This document shows, in pieces, positions 45,481 to 53,836 of a DNA stretch of 58,409 nucleotides (position 1 is its first letter; the number at the start of each line of letters is the position of its first letter). The notes beneath the pieces are model-generated. The model was not told the DNA's origin. It ran no database searches and saw nothing but the letters and a program-made list of their open reading frames with translations. The stretch spans positions 1-58,409 of the forward strand of contig CANNIA010000021.1 in the NCBI GenBank assembly GCA_947504705.1. Direction: 5' to 3'. Both the position numbers and the translations under genes were made by a program. The stretch is from Paracoccaceae bacterium (lineage in GTDB: Bacteria > Pseudomonadota > Alphaproteobacteria > Rhodobacterales > Rhodobacteraceae).

Positions 45481-45494
45481 GATTTGATCAAATC
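45481..45494. promoter_or_regulatory. Perfect 14-bp palindrome upstream of the pot-like operon
   Basis: GATTTGATCAAATC is fully self-complementary and begins 35 bases before the potB-like start. It is a likely operator; a MocR-type regulator is encoded 168 bases upstream on the same strand. The 3-base TTGAT/ATCAA spacing does not fit an FNR site, which needs four. Confidence 0.55.
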
Positions 45495-45661
45495 TAGCCA
45501 ATTTGACCCCGGTAACACAAGTGGGACATCTTTTCCAAGCAAAATCAAGCAGCTTTACGATACGGTGACAGGATTAGGCATGCCCACAAAAACCGAGAAT
45601 CAGCCGCTGACTCGCTTTCCGGCCATCGCCATTCTTCAGCGCCCCCAAAAAGGGCCGAAGA

Positions 45662-47086
45662 TCAGACCAAAAGGTCCGAGGGCGGCTTGGCCAGAAGCTC
45701 GGCCAATTTGCGCAGTGCTGCGGCAAAATCATCCAGTCCGATATTGCCCGCAATCGCGATCCGCACCGCATTCGGCGCCCTGCCATGCACCAGCGCATAT
45801 TCGTCGGCCGAGCGGACCAGCACCCCCCGCGCCTCCGCCGTGCGCAGGAAGGTCGAGGCCCGCCAGCCCTGCGGCAATCGCAACCAGACAAAGGGCAGAC
45901 CGGGCTGCCAGGCAAGATCATAGGCCCCGAGGTGGTTGATCAAAAGCTGCAACCGGGCTGCGAATTCCTGCACCACCCGGCGGCGGATCTCCTGCGCCTG
46001 ACCCGAGCGGAACAGATGCAGCATCAGGTCAACCACCGGGCGCGACAGGGCAAAGAACCCGTGCTGCGCGGTCAGCCGCCCGGCCTCGCCCATGCCAGCG
46101 GGGCAGATAACATAACCAAACCGCAGCGCGGCCGAGATAGTCTTGGACACCGATCCGATCAGCCATGTCCGTTCAGGCGCCAGGGCCCGCAGGGTCGGAA
46201 GGTCGGATTCCGCGACCGAATAGCAATCGTCCTCCAGTATCTGCACGTCGTAGCGCCGGGCGATGTCGGCCACCGCTTGCCGGCGATGCACCGGCATCCG
46301 CCGCGCCGTAGGGTTCTGCGCCTCGCTGGTCAGGCACAAGACCTGCACGCCGTGGCGCCTACAGGCGGCCTCCAGCGCGTCAGGAATGATCCCCTCTTCG
46401 TCAATTTCCACCGGCACGACTTCGGCCCGTGCCGCGCGGGCGGCATAGCGAAAGCCGGGATAGGCCAGATCTTCAACCAGCACCGTAGGGCGTTCGCCGC
46501 GCAGGCAACAATCGAAGATCAGATGAATGGCATTCTGCCCGCCATGGGTCAGCATCACATCATCCGGGCTGACTGCCCCCAGGATCCGGTCCCCCATCCA
46601 GGCCACGACTTCGGCCCGCAGCGGTGCTTCGCCAAGCTGGCTGGTATAATCCAGCCAACCCTTCCCGACACCCTCGGCCATGGCCAAAAGCGCCTGCCGG
46701 AAGGCCTCGGTCTGCCCAACCTCCGGCACCAGCGGCGCGCGCAGATCAACAATCCCGGTCGCCCCGCCACTTTGCCGTTCGGCGTAAAGCGGCTGGGTCG
46801 GGCCAAGGCGCGGAGATTGTGCCGCTACAAATGTACCACGGCCGACCGTCGCCGCCAGAAGCCCTTCTTGGGTGGCCAGTTGATAGGCCCGCGCAACTGT
46901 GCCGGGGGTCAACTGCAACCGCCAGGCCAGATCGCGCACGGTAGGCAGTTGAGAATTCTCGGGTAAATCGCCGCACCGGATCGCATCCCGCAAGGCACGC
47001 GACAGGGCCAGATACTTCGGGCCATGGAATTGACTCAGGTCAGGCGCCCAACTTGTATCAGTCACAATAATCCTCTGGCGACTCAT
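45662..47086 (-). CDS. MocR family regulator (GntR HTH fused to PLP aminotransferase)
   Basis: A 474-residue protein. The N-terminal GntR winged helix (LSRALRDAIRCGDLPENSQLPTVRDLAWRLQLTPGTVARAYQL) is joined to an aminotransferase fold. The PLP lysine is in GSVSKTISAALRFGYV, and Asp-Asp-Cys-Tyr (EDDCYSV) is near the cofactor. MocR proteins control nearby amine or amino-acid genes. It lies before the pot-like operon on the same strand and diverges from the DUF1127 gene. Confidence 0.9.
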   Translation of the reverse strand: MSRQRIIVTDTSWAPDLSQFHGPKYLALSRALRDAIRCGDLPENSQLPTVRDLAWRLQLTPGTVARAYQLATQEGLLAATVGRGTFVAAQSPRLGPTQPLYAERQSGGATGIVDLRAPLVPEVGQTEAFRQALLAMAEGVGKGWLDYTSQLGEAPLRAEVVAWMGDRILGAVSPDDVMLTHGGQNAIHLIFDCCLRGERPTVLVEDLAYPGFRYAARAARAEVVPVEIDEEGIIPDALEAACRRHGVQVLCLTSEAQNPTARRMPVHRRQAVADIARRYDVQILEDDCYSVAESDLPTLRALAPERTWLIGSVSKTISAALRFGYVICPAGMGEAGRLTAQHGFFALSRPVVDLMLHLFRSGQAQEIRRRVVQEFAARLQLLINHLGAYDLAWQPGLPFVWLRLPQGWRASTFLRTAEARGVLVRSADEYALVHGRAPNAVRIAIAGNIGLDDFAAALRKLAELLAKPPSDLLV

Positions 47087-47126
47087 TACCGGCTGTTGCT
47101 ACAGTGTTCTTACCGAAAGGCACACA

Positions 47127-47140
47127 TTGTATCAATACAA
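47127..47140. promoter_or_regulatory. TTGTAT/ATACAA dyad between MocR and DUF1127 genes
   Basis: TTGTATCAATACAA has 6-bp arms with a CA centre, 17 bases before the DUF1127 start. A second TTGTATCA occurs at 47053-47060 in the start of the MocR gene. These may be binding sites for the MocR protein. Confidence 0.45.
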
Positions 47141-47156
47141 ATCGAAGGAGGCAGAG

Positions 47157-47360
47157 ATGCCCCGCACCCAAATCCAGACGATCAACCTGCCCCACCGCAC
47201 GGGCCCTTTCACCCGCATCGCCCAATTCCTGCAAAACTCCGCCGCGCGCCGCCGTGACCGGCTAAAGCTTGCCCACCTGGACCAGCGATTGCTGCGCGAC
47301 ATCGGGCTTGATTCTGCCGCCGCATCCGAGGAATGCACGAAACCCTTCTGGCGCACCTAA
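47157..47360 (+). CDS. DUF1127 (YjiS-like) small protein
   Basis: A 67-residue basic protein with the DUF1127 arginine-rich core (RRRDRLKLAHLDQRLLRDIGLDSA). Such proteins in alphaproteobacteria can influence RNA turnover or phosphate and stress responses. A strong AAGGAGG site precedes the ATG at 47157. It is monocistronic, with a clear terminator 43 bases after its stop. Confidence 0.85.
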   Translation: MPRTQIQTINLPHRTGPFTRIAQFLQNSAARRRDRLKLAHLDQRLLRDIGLDSAAASEECTKPFWRT

Positions 47361-47402
47361 CGTCAGTTCCCGAGGGTGTGTTTCGCTCTTACCCCTGAAC
47401 TG

Positions 47403-47429
47403 GGCCGGGTTTTCCCGGCCTGTTTTTTT
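47403..47429 (+). terminator. Intrinsic terminator after the DUF1127 gene
   Basis: GGCCGGG and CCCGGCC pair around TTTT, followed by TGTTTTTTT. It also touches the end of the convergent acyltransferase gene. Confidence 0.88.
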
Positions 47430-49372
47430 CACTGGGCAAGCGCCGCGCGCGCCTCGGCCACAAGATCGGCCCGGCTTGCCATCACCCGCTCTCCCAGCGC
47501 ACTGAAGTGATCGCCATCTGACCAAAGCAAGCCATCGCACCCGCCAAAGTCGCGCGGGAACGTGAGGTCCAGAAGGTCAATCTGTGAAAGGTACGGTACG
47601 GGAGAGTTGGATTTCAACTCCTTGTCCAGATTGACGAAATTATCCTCAGTTCCGGTCCGAACTTCCAGACCCGCGTCACATCCACGAGCGACGAGCCACT
47701 CCAACTGCACTTGGGGTTCGATCCGCGGGCCAAGCCAGACAATCGGTACCAACGCCGCGTAATCCTTCAAGAGCGAGGTCACCAGTTCCACTGCAGCAGG
47801 ATTAAGCGTCATCGGCGGGATTGGGTCTTTCAGGGGCATGGCCATCAATGCGGCCTTCTGCTCAACCCACTGAGCGCCATCCTCCACCAGCAGGTACCTG
47901 CCAGAGATCGAAAAGATCACTAGTTCCATGCTGCCGGGATTGTCAAGGACGAAGGCCCGGAAGCTTGCATAGGGACATTCTTTGTCCGCCCGGTCGGGCC
48001 GGCAGCCACCTTCGGTGAATCCGGCCACGAAGGGTTGGCCGTCCGCTGCTATCACACCGAAAAGATCAACGGCGTGGCTATCGCCCAGAACCGCTATGCC
48101 TGGCCCGAACTGGTCACGGCACGCCAGCAAACGCGCGGTAACCACCTCGTCCACCCTGCTGACGTTGAATCGGCAGGTGCCATCATCCAGGGGGTTCTTC
48201 TCGGTTTTGGCAGCGGCAATGACGTCTAGGATCGCAGCCTTGTCGGGCCAGGCCGCGCGCCAAAGCCCGTCAAATCCATGTGTCAGCCGCCCCGCTGCGC
48301 CAAGGCCAAACGACAGCACCATGACCAAAGCAGCAACGGCAAAAAGTGTTGCCCGACGCGGCAGACGCTCGGCCCGCCGAAAGGGCTGTTCGACCCAGCG
48401 CCAAGTGACATAGGCAAGCCCAAGCGACAGCGCGGCAAGCCCCAGCATCAGCCAGACGGGACGCGCCTCGATCAGAGAAAGCCGGGCAAACGCGAACAGC
48501 GGATGATGCCAGAGATAGGCCGAATAGCTGATTAGTCCGATCCCGACCAAAGGCCGAAACCCCAGAATGCGCGCTACAACGGTGCCCGATCCAGCAAAGA
48601 GGATGACAAGAACCGTGCCAAGCACCGGAACCAAGGTCCAAAGGGACGGGAACGCGGTCGCCCTGCCAAGAAACAGCATAGATCCTGCGATCATCAACAG
48701 GCCGGGGGCTGCAGCCATATCCCTCCCGGCGAATGATCGGTGGTGTAAGGCAGCAGCAGCCAGCGCCCCAGCCAAAAGCTCCCAAACCCGCGAGAGTGTG
48801 AAGAAGAAATTGCGATCCGCACTCTGGGCGGCACCGATTTCAGCGATGACCAGCGATGCCAGCGCCACCCCCGACAGTGCCCAAACCGTCCGTCGCAGTC
48901 CGCGCCGCCAAAGAACCGCAAGAACCGGGGGAAACACCAGGTAGAACTGCTCTTCGACCGCCAAGCTCCAGGTGTGAAGCAAAGGCTGCAGTTCGGATGC
49001 CGGGGCGAAATAGTCGATCTGGCTAAGATAATAGAGGTTCGAGACGAAAAACGAGACTGCGGTAATGCTTTCGGCCATAGGTGCCATCTGCGACGGGAGC
49101 ATCAGGATCGGAGCGGCCACAATGGTCGCCGCCATGACCACAAAAAGCGCCGGCAGAATTCGCCGCGCCCGACGTTCGTAGAATCCCAGGACCGAGTATC
49201 GACCCGCCTCGAAATCCTCCAGCAAAATCGTCGTGATCAGATAACCGGAGATGACAAAAAAGACATCAACGCCCAGAAAGCCGCCAGGGAAGATCGGAAG
49301 ACCGGCGTGAAACAGAATGACGGGAAGAACGGCGACGGCCCGCAGACCATCAATCTCACGCCGATAACGCAT
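47429..49372 (-). CDS. OafA/YrhL-type O-acyltransferase with SGNH domain
   Basis: A 647-residue membrane acyltransferase. The first half (about 1-350) has ten or so helices with the Acyl_transf_3 start REIDGLRAVAVLPVILFHAG. The C-terminal SGNH hydrolase-like part has the nucleophile in LGDSHAVDLFG and the Asp-His pair in SDGDHFSALG. It acetylates lipopolysaccharide or other surface glycans. ATG 49372 is chosen for GGAG at an 8-base spacing. It is convergent with the DUF1127 gene. Confidence 0.88.
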   Translation of the reverse strand: MRYRREIDGLRAVAVLPVILFHAGLPIFPGGFLGVDVFFVISGYLITTILLEDFEAGRYSVLGFYERRARRILPALFVVMAATIVAAPILMLPSQMAPMAESITAVSFFVSNLYYLSQIDYFAPASELQPLLHTWSLAVEEQFYLVFPPVLAVLWRRGLRRTVWALSGVALASLVIAEIGAAQSADRNFFFTLSRVWELLAGALAAAALHHRSFAGRDMAAAPGLLMIAGSMLFLGRATAFPSLWTLVPVLGTVLVILFAGSGTVVARILGFRPLVGIGLISYSAYLWHHPLFAFARLSLIEARPVWLMLGLAALSLGLAYVTWRWVEQPFRRAERLPRRATLFAVAALVMVLSFGLGAAGRLTHGFDGLWRAAWPDKAAILDVIAAAKTEKNPLDDGTCRFNVSRVDEVVTARLLACRDQFGPGIAVLGDSHAVDLFGVIAADGQPFVAGFTEGGCRPDRADKECPYASFRAFVLDNPGSMELVIFSISGRYLLVEDGAQWVEQKAALMAMPLKDPIPPMTLNPAAVELVTSLLKDYAALVPIVWLGPRIEPQVQLEWLVARGCDAGLEVRTGTEDNFVNLDKELKSNSPVPYLSQIDLLDLTFPRDFGGCDGLLWSDGDHFSALGERVMASRADLVAEARAALAQ

Positions 49373-49400
49373 CGTCATATCTCCATTGGGCACCCAAATG

Positions 49401-49424
49401 AAAAACGCGGCATTGCTGCCGCGT
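49401..49424 (-). terminator. Intrinsic terminator of rplM-rpsI
   Basis: On the minus strand ACGCGGCA pairs with TGCCGCGT, followed by TTTTTCATTT. It begins 28 bases past the rpsI stop. Confidence 0.85.
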
Positions 49425-49452
49425 TTTCCAAAACCAAATTGCCAATCCAGGC

Positions 49453-49935
49453 TTAGCGCTTGGAGAACTGGAAGCTCTTGCGCGCCTTCGGCTTGCCGTA
49501 CTTCTTGCGTTCGACCACACGGCTGTCGCGGGTCAGGAAGCCAGCGGCTTTCAACGCGCCACGCAGAGCGGGCTCATAAAGCTGCAACGCCTTCGATACG
49601 CCGTGCTTGACCGCGCCAGCCTGGCCAGAAAGACCACCACCAGCGACCGTCGCGAAGACGTCGAACTGGCCTTCCACGTTGGCAACCGTGAATGGCTGCT
49701 TGAGGATCATCTGCAGCACCGGACGGGCGAAATAGACCGCCATTTCCTTGCCGTTGACCACAACCTTGCCGGTGCCGGGCTTGACCCAGACGCGGGCGAC
49801 CGCGTTCTTGCGCTTGCCGGTGGCATAGGAGCGACCCAGCTTGTCACGGACCGGCAGACGGGGAGCTGCTTCGACCGCAGCAGGCGCCGAACCGACAGCC
49901 GACTTCAGGTCATCGAGAGATTTGATATCGGCCAT
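49453..49935 (-). CDS. rpsI: 30S ribosomal protein S9
   Basis: A 160-residue S9 with the standard core [28 protein letters not shown] and the basic tail ending KSFQFSKR, which reaches the P-site. The N-terminal extension ([23 protein letters not shown]) is usual in Rhodobacteraceae. ATG 49935 is preferred over a GTG two codons upstream because GGAG spacing fits. It lies 2 bases after rplM. Confidence 0.97.
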   Translation of the reverse strand: MADIKSLDDLKSAVGSAPAAVEAAPRLPVRDKLGRSYATGKRKNAVARVWVKPGTGKVVVNGKEMAVYFARPVLQMILKQPFTVANVEGQFDVFATVAGGGLSGQAGAVKHGVSKALQLYEPALRGALKAAGFLTRDSRVVERKKYGKPKARKSFQFSKR

Positions 49936-49937
49936 GA

Positions 49938-50402
49938 TCACGCGCTCCGGGTGTTCTTCGGGTTCAGGACCTTGACGTCCAGAACGGTGGGCTGCTGCGC
50001 CTCATGCGGATGCGCTGCACCTGCGTAGACACGGAGATTGGTCATCTGCACGCGGCCAAGCCGGTTCCTGGTGATCATCCGCTCGACGGCCTTTTCCACC
50101 ACACGCTCGGGGTGGTTGCCTTCCAGCACCTGCCGCGCAGTGCGCTGCTTGATGCCGCCCGGGTGGCCGGTGTGCCAGTAATAGACCTTGTCGTCACGCT
50201 TCTTGCCGGTCATCTGCACCTTGTCGGCGTTGATGACGATGACATTGTCACCCATGTCCATGTGGGGGGTAAAGGTCGGCTTGTTCTTGCCGCGCAGGAT
50301 GCTGGCGACGATCGTGGCAAGACGGCCCAGAACGACGCCCTCGGCGTCGATCAGGATCCACTTCTTCTCGATGTCCGCCGGAGTAGCGGTGAAGGTTTTC
50401 AT
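49938..50402 (-). CDS. rplM: 50S ribosomal protein L13
   Basis: A 154-residue L13 with [46 protein letters not shown]. It binds 23S rRNA early in assembly. The ATG at 50402 gives the normal length, and the longer frame is rejected. It precedes rpsI with a 2-base gap. The gap upstream (50403-50556) is gene-free and should hold its promoter. Confidence 0.97.
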   Translation of the reverse strand: MKTFTATPADIEKKWILIDAEGVVLGRLATIVASILRGKNKPTFTPHMDMGDNVIVINADKVQMTGKKRDDKVYYWHTGHPGGIKQRTARQVLEGNHPERVVEKAVERMITRNRLGRVQMTNLRVYAGAAHPHEAQQPTVLDVKVLNPKNTRSA

Positions 50403-50556
50403 GGTGGTTCCCAGCGAAGAGGAGGGCAGGATCGCCCCCGGAATCTCGAATGGGCTTATCGCTGATGGGTCGAGCAGCGTCAAGCGTCCGCATCAACATT
50501 TAAAACAGCAAAATCATAGCCTTGCAAGAACGGTATTATTTTACCCCACAACAACA

Positions 50557-50670
50557 GGCTTTCTCTTCCTCAAATATTCTCCGGGGGTTTGGGGGTGGAA
50601 AACCCCCAACGTCCGAGGCGGTTGGTCCGCAGGCGAAGCCGAAGGACCAGAGACGAGAACCAAGCTTGCG
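50557..50670. repeat. Intergenic two-hairpin repeat element, copy B
   Basis: Same order of parts as copy A at 23616: GGCTTTCTCTTCC, CAAATAT, first hairpin (TTGGGGG/CCCCCAA, 50589-50609), CCGAG, second hairpin (TGGTCC/GGACCA, 50623-50649) and AAGCTTGCG. The second stem differs from copy A at two pairs but stays paired. It lies between rplM and the SseB-like gene, which are both on the minus strand. Confidence 0.75.
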
Positions 50671-50689
50671 GCAAAGCCGCTCAATTTGA

Positions 50690-51484
50690 TTACCGCAGCT
50701 TCGGCGGGCGCTGCGGGTCCATACCGGGTGCTGCGGGGGCAAGTGACGCCACTTCCGGCACAGGCAGATCAAAGCGCAGGCCCACCCGACCCATTGCTTC
50801 CGCCGCAAGATCGCCGCTGCGCAGGAAGGCAACGTCCAGCTCTCCCGCCTCGATCCCGGAAAAGACCAGCGCCTCGCCCATCGCGCGGGCGAGTGCCGCC
50901 TCGGCCCCCTCGCCTGCATCAAGGAAGGCCAGCATATGCCCCCGCCGCCCGCCCTGATAGACCACCCCGGCCAGCACCGCCGCCAAGGCCAGCCCCGCAG
51001 CCTTGGCCAGCTTGGCATCCAGCGCGGCAATCAGGCTGTCAGGCACACGCGGGGCCAGAAACTCCACCGGCTGCGCCTCGACCTCTTCCGGGGTTTCCTC
51101 CAGCGTCACGGCCAGCCAGTCCATCGCTTCGGGCGGCAACAGCATCGACGACGGGGCCACCCCAAGGTTCACGCCCAGCCCGATCCCCTGCCCTTTCAAC
51201 AGCCCCGCGATCACCCGCCCCGGCAGCGCCGCATAGGGCGCGATCCCGCCGCTGAAACTCGCCAGCCGCTCTTCCCGGTCAAAGACCAGCACGACCGGCC
51301 CGTCCTCCAGATCGAACACCTTCGGCTCCAGGCTTTCACCCACCGCCTCTCGCTCCAGCAAGATCACCATCTCGCCATCGGCCAACTGTTCAAAGAACCG
51401 CAACCGCAGCGCCTCGTTGTCAGGGTCGGCCGAAACCGCCGCATGGGCTGCATCAAGGGGTGTCAAAAGCTCTGCATCGCTCAC
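50690..51484 (-). CDS. SseB family protein
   Basis: A 264-residue protein with an SseB-type N-terminal domain (LTPLDAAHAAVSADPDNEALRLRFFEQLADGEMVILL) and a second similar half. The GTG at 51484 overlaps the stop of the gene before it by four bases (GTGA), so translation is coupled. SseB proteins have been tied to enhanced serine sensitivity, but the molecular role is unclear. Confidence 0.75.
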   Translation of the reverse strand: MSDAELLTPLDAAHAAVSADPDNEALRLRFFEQLADGEMVILLEREAVGESLEPKVFDLEDGPVVLVFDREERLASFSGGIAPYAALPGRVIAGLLKGQGIGLGVNLGVAPSSMLLPPEAMDWLAVTLEETPEEVEAQPVEFLAPRVPDSLIAALDAKLAKAAGLALAAVLAGVVYQGGRRGHMLAFLDAGEGAEAALARAMGEALVFSGIEAGELDVAFLRSGDLAAEAMGRVGLRFDLPVPEVASLAPAAPGMDPQRPPKLR

Positions 51485-52017
51485 AGTCCGAACCTTTCGC
51501 AAATCACTTGCGCTGCCGTCTCGGGCGTAAGTGCGCCCATATCCAGCGTCAGATCATCATCCACTCCGACATGCACCTGCCCAAACTGCGCCCGCGCAAG
51601 CCCGATCATGCGGTCGCCGCGCTGCGCTTCGCGGGCTTCGATCACCGCCAGCGGGGCCACCAGCCCCACATAGCTCACCTCAAAGGCCGCAAGTCGCGCC
51701 CGACACAGTGTCGCCGCGTCGCGGTCCATTACGGTGTCAAAGACAAGATCGCACCCGGCCCCTGCCAAAGCGGCCACTGCCCCCAGCATGCCGTCAAGCA
51801 GCCGCGCCCCGACAGGGCCGACCCGAACCTCGACACCTGCCGGGGAACGTACGTAGGATATCCCCTCGGGGTGATCCTGCAGCGCCTCTGGCAGCATCTC
51901 CAGAAACCCGTCCATCGCCACATGCAAAAGCGGCACGCGGCTTTGTGCCTGCACGGCGCGGGCAAGCGAGGACTTCCCCACACTTCCCACGCCATTCAGA
52001 ACCACGATCCGGGTCAT
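51481..52017 (-). CDS. Chloramphenicol phosphotransferase-like (CPT) P-loop kinase
   Basis: A 178-residue P-loop protein. Walker A GVGSVGKSS is near residue 9. DTVMDRD and the basic RARLAAFEVSYVGLVAPLAVIEARE segment are as in CPT-like kinases. The ATG at 52017 is right for this fold; the longer frame is spurious. It overlaps the genes on both sides. Whether it phosphorylates chloramphenicol is not shown. Confidence 0.75.
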   Translation of the reverse strand: MTRIVVLNGVGSVGKSSLARAVQAQSRVPLLHVAMDGFLEMLPEALQDHPEGISYVRSPAGVEVRVGPVGARLLDGMLGAVAALAGAGCDLVFDTVMDRDAATLCRARLAAFEVSYVGLVAPLAVIEAREAQRGDRMIGLARAQFGQVHVGVDDDLTLDMGALTPETAAQVICERFGL

Positions 52018-52604
52018 GCCGCCTCCATCACTTCGCGCACACGGGTGCGCAGGGTGGGAAGAAGTTCCGCCTCGAACCAGGGATTGCGTTTCAGCCATCC
52101 CGTATTCCGCCACGACGGATGCGGCAAGGGAAAGACGCCCTGCGCCGCCGGTCCGCGCCAATCGACCACGGTTTGGGTCACATCGCGCAAGCCCAGATGC
52201 CAGCGGATCGCAGCCCCACCGACCAGAAGCGTCAACCGGACCGCGCCCAATTCCTCCAGCACCCGCTTGCGCCAGGTGGCGGCGCAGATCGGAGGCGGAG
52301 GCAGGTCGGCGCCCTTGGCGTCATAGCCGGGAAAGCAGAAAGCCATCGGTACGATTGCCACGCGGGAGAGGTCATAGAATTCGACCTCACTCACTCCCAT
52401 CCAGTCACGCAGCCTCTCGCCCGAGCGGTCGGTAAAGGGCTGCCCGCTGTCATGCACCCGCGCGCCGGGGGCCTGGCCTGCGATCAAAATCCACGCGCCG
52501 GGGCGGAACCAGACCATTGGGCGCGGCTCATGCGCCGTGGAGGTCGCTGCAAACCTTTCGGCACACAGGCGGCAGGCGGCAATCTGGTCGCATAGCGGTC
52601 CCAC
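52014..52604 (-). CDS. Uracil-DNA glycosylase family protein
   Basis: A family-4/5-like glycosylase of about 196 residues. Motif A appears as IAGQAPGARVHDSGQPFTDRSG, and the C-terminal HPSWRNTGWLKRNPWF as the second motif with its catalytic-region His. A CRLC pair near the N-terminus could belong to a metal or Fe-S site but lacks partners. The GTG at 52604 is a guess; a TTG at 52661 is also possible. It removes uracil or damaged bases, or has lost that role. The stop overlaps the CPT gene by four bases. Confidence 0.7.
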   Translation of the reverse strand: MGPLCDQIAACRLCAERFAATSTAHEPRPMVWFRPGAWILIAGQAPGARVHDSGQPFTDRSGERLRDWMGVSEVEFYDLSRVAIVPMAFCFPGYDAKGADLPPPPICAATWRKRVLEELGAVRLTLLVGGAAIRWHLGLRDVTQTVVDWRGPAAQGVFPLPHPSWRNTGWLKRNPWFEAELLPTLRTRVREVMEAA

Positions 52605-52621
52605 TGTGTGGGCAGTGCCGC

Positions 52622-52924
52622 TCAGGGCTGGACCTCGCCCTGCAGGATTGCCGGGTTCCAAAACCGGATCACCGGGGGCTGCCGCATCCCGGCAAGCGTT
52701 GCCGGATCGGTGGCCCAGATTGCTTCGGCTTCGGCCCGAGAGGCCACGTCAAGGATCATCAGGCTGCCAACCGGCGTGGCACCGTCATCCGTCCGAAGCG
52801 AGCCTGCAGCAAGAATCCGGTCCTGAAGCGACAGCTCCCACTCCCACATCCGCGCCATCAAAGCCTTGTCCTGCCGAAGCATCACCGATTCATGTCGGTC
52901 CTCTGCAGTGATCATCCAGGCCAT
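52622..52924 (-). CDS. YciI family protein
   Basis: A 100-residue dimeric ferredoxin-like protein with the family core MITAEDRHESVMLRQDKALMARMWEWELSLQDRILAAGSL and a C-terminal RFWNPAI. The ATG at 52924 has GGAGGTGG upstream. YciI proteins are small enzyme-like folds of uncertain role. It is the first gene of a tight four-gene run with the UDG-, CPT- and SseB-like genes. Confidence 0.82.
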   Translation of the reverse strand: MAWMITAEDRHESVMLRQDKALMARMWEWELSLQDRILAAGSLRTDDGATPVGSLMILDVASRAEAEAIWATDPATLAGMRQPPVIRFWNPAILQGEVQP

Positions 52925-53149
52925 TTCCACCTCCGCCTTTTGCACCAGTCTGCCTGCCCATGCCCGATTGGCAATCCCGAAACGGCCGAAAGGGGGCAAG
53001 TCTGGCGCGGCGGGCTGCTCAAGCCAACGAAGGGGCCAAAAAGGCTTCAATTCTGCGTGCGGGTCCAGCTTCTCCCCACTCATGCCCGGTCCAAGCCCTT
53101 TTAAGGTCACAAACCAGATGTTAACTCGAGACGACTAGACCGAAGGAGT

Positions 53150-53171
53150 CTTCCGGCCCTTTCGCCGGAAG
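53150..53171. promoter_or_regulatory. Hairpin 11 bases upstream of the kpsT start
   Basis: CTTCCGGC and GCCGGAAG form an 8-bp stem with a 6-base loop between an upstream GGAG and the AAGGGCAAG before the ATG. It may regulate translation or be an operator. There is no U-tract after it. Confidence 0.4.
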
Positions 53172-53182
53172 CCAAGGGCAAG

Positions 53183-53836
53183 ATGATCGAGTTCGACAAC
53201 GTGTCCAAGTCGTTCTGGACCGGCAAGCAGCACAAGGTCATTCTTGACCGTGCTTCCTTCCGGGTTGAGATTGGCAAGTCGATGGGAATCCTTGCTGCGA
53301 ACGGCACCGGCAAGACCACCTTGATCAACATGATGGCGGGGCTTGAAAAGCCCGACGAAGGCGTGATCCGCAAGACCTCGCGTGTGTCTTTTCCGCTGGG
53401 CTTCATGGGCGGGGTAAACAGCAAGCATTCCGCCAAGGAAAACTGCCGCTACGTCGCGCGACTGTACCAGCTTGATCCAGATTATGTCGAAAGCTTCTGC
53501 CGCTGGGTCTGCGGCCTTGGTGAGTATTTTGACCTGCCGATCGCGACCTATTCCTCGGGGATGAAGGCGCGGTTTTCCTTCTCGCTGCTGCTGTCGATCG
53601 AATTCGACATCTATCTGATCGACGAAGGCATGCCGTCTACCACCGATGTCGAGTTCAACCGCAAGGCAGGTCAGATCCTGAAGGATAGGTTGGCCTCGGC
53701 GACGGTAGTCATCGTTTCGCATTCAGCGAAGACGTTAGAAAAATTCTGCCGCTCGGCTGCCGTTTTGCGCAACGGCAAGCTATATCAGTTCGAAACCCTG
53801 GAAGAAGCGACCGCCCTATATGAGTACCAAGCCTAA
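53183..53836 (+). CDS. Capsule polysaccharide ABC exporter ATPase (KpsT-like)
   Basis: A 217-residue ATPase of the KpsT type that drives export of a capsule or similar glycan. The P-loop reads AANGTGKTT, with Ala where most ABC proteins have Gly. The signature is SSGMKARFSFS and Walker B YLIDEGM. It overlaps the KpsE-like gene by 17 bases. No KpsM-like permease is in the window. Confidence 0.85.
   Translation: MIEFDNVSKSFWTGKQHKVILDRASFRVEIGKSMGILAANGTGKTTLINMMAGLEKPDEGVIRKTSRVSFPLGFMGGVNSKHSAKENCRYVARLYQLDPDYVESFCRWVCGLGEYFDLPIATYSSGMKARFSFSLLLSIEFDIYLIDEGMPSTTDVEFNRKAGQILKDRLASATVVIVSHSAKTLEKFCRSAAVLRNGKLYQFETLEEATALYEYQA

Noticed and set aside
45481-45494. FNR/FnrL box before the pot-like operon
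   Set aside because: TTGAT and ATCAA are separated by three bases instead of four, so it is kept only as an unassigned palindrome.
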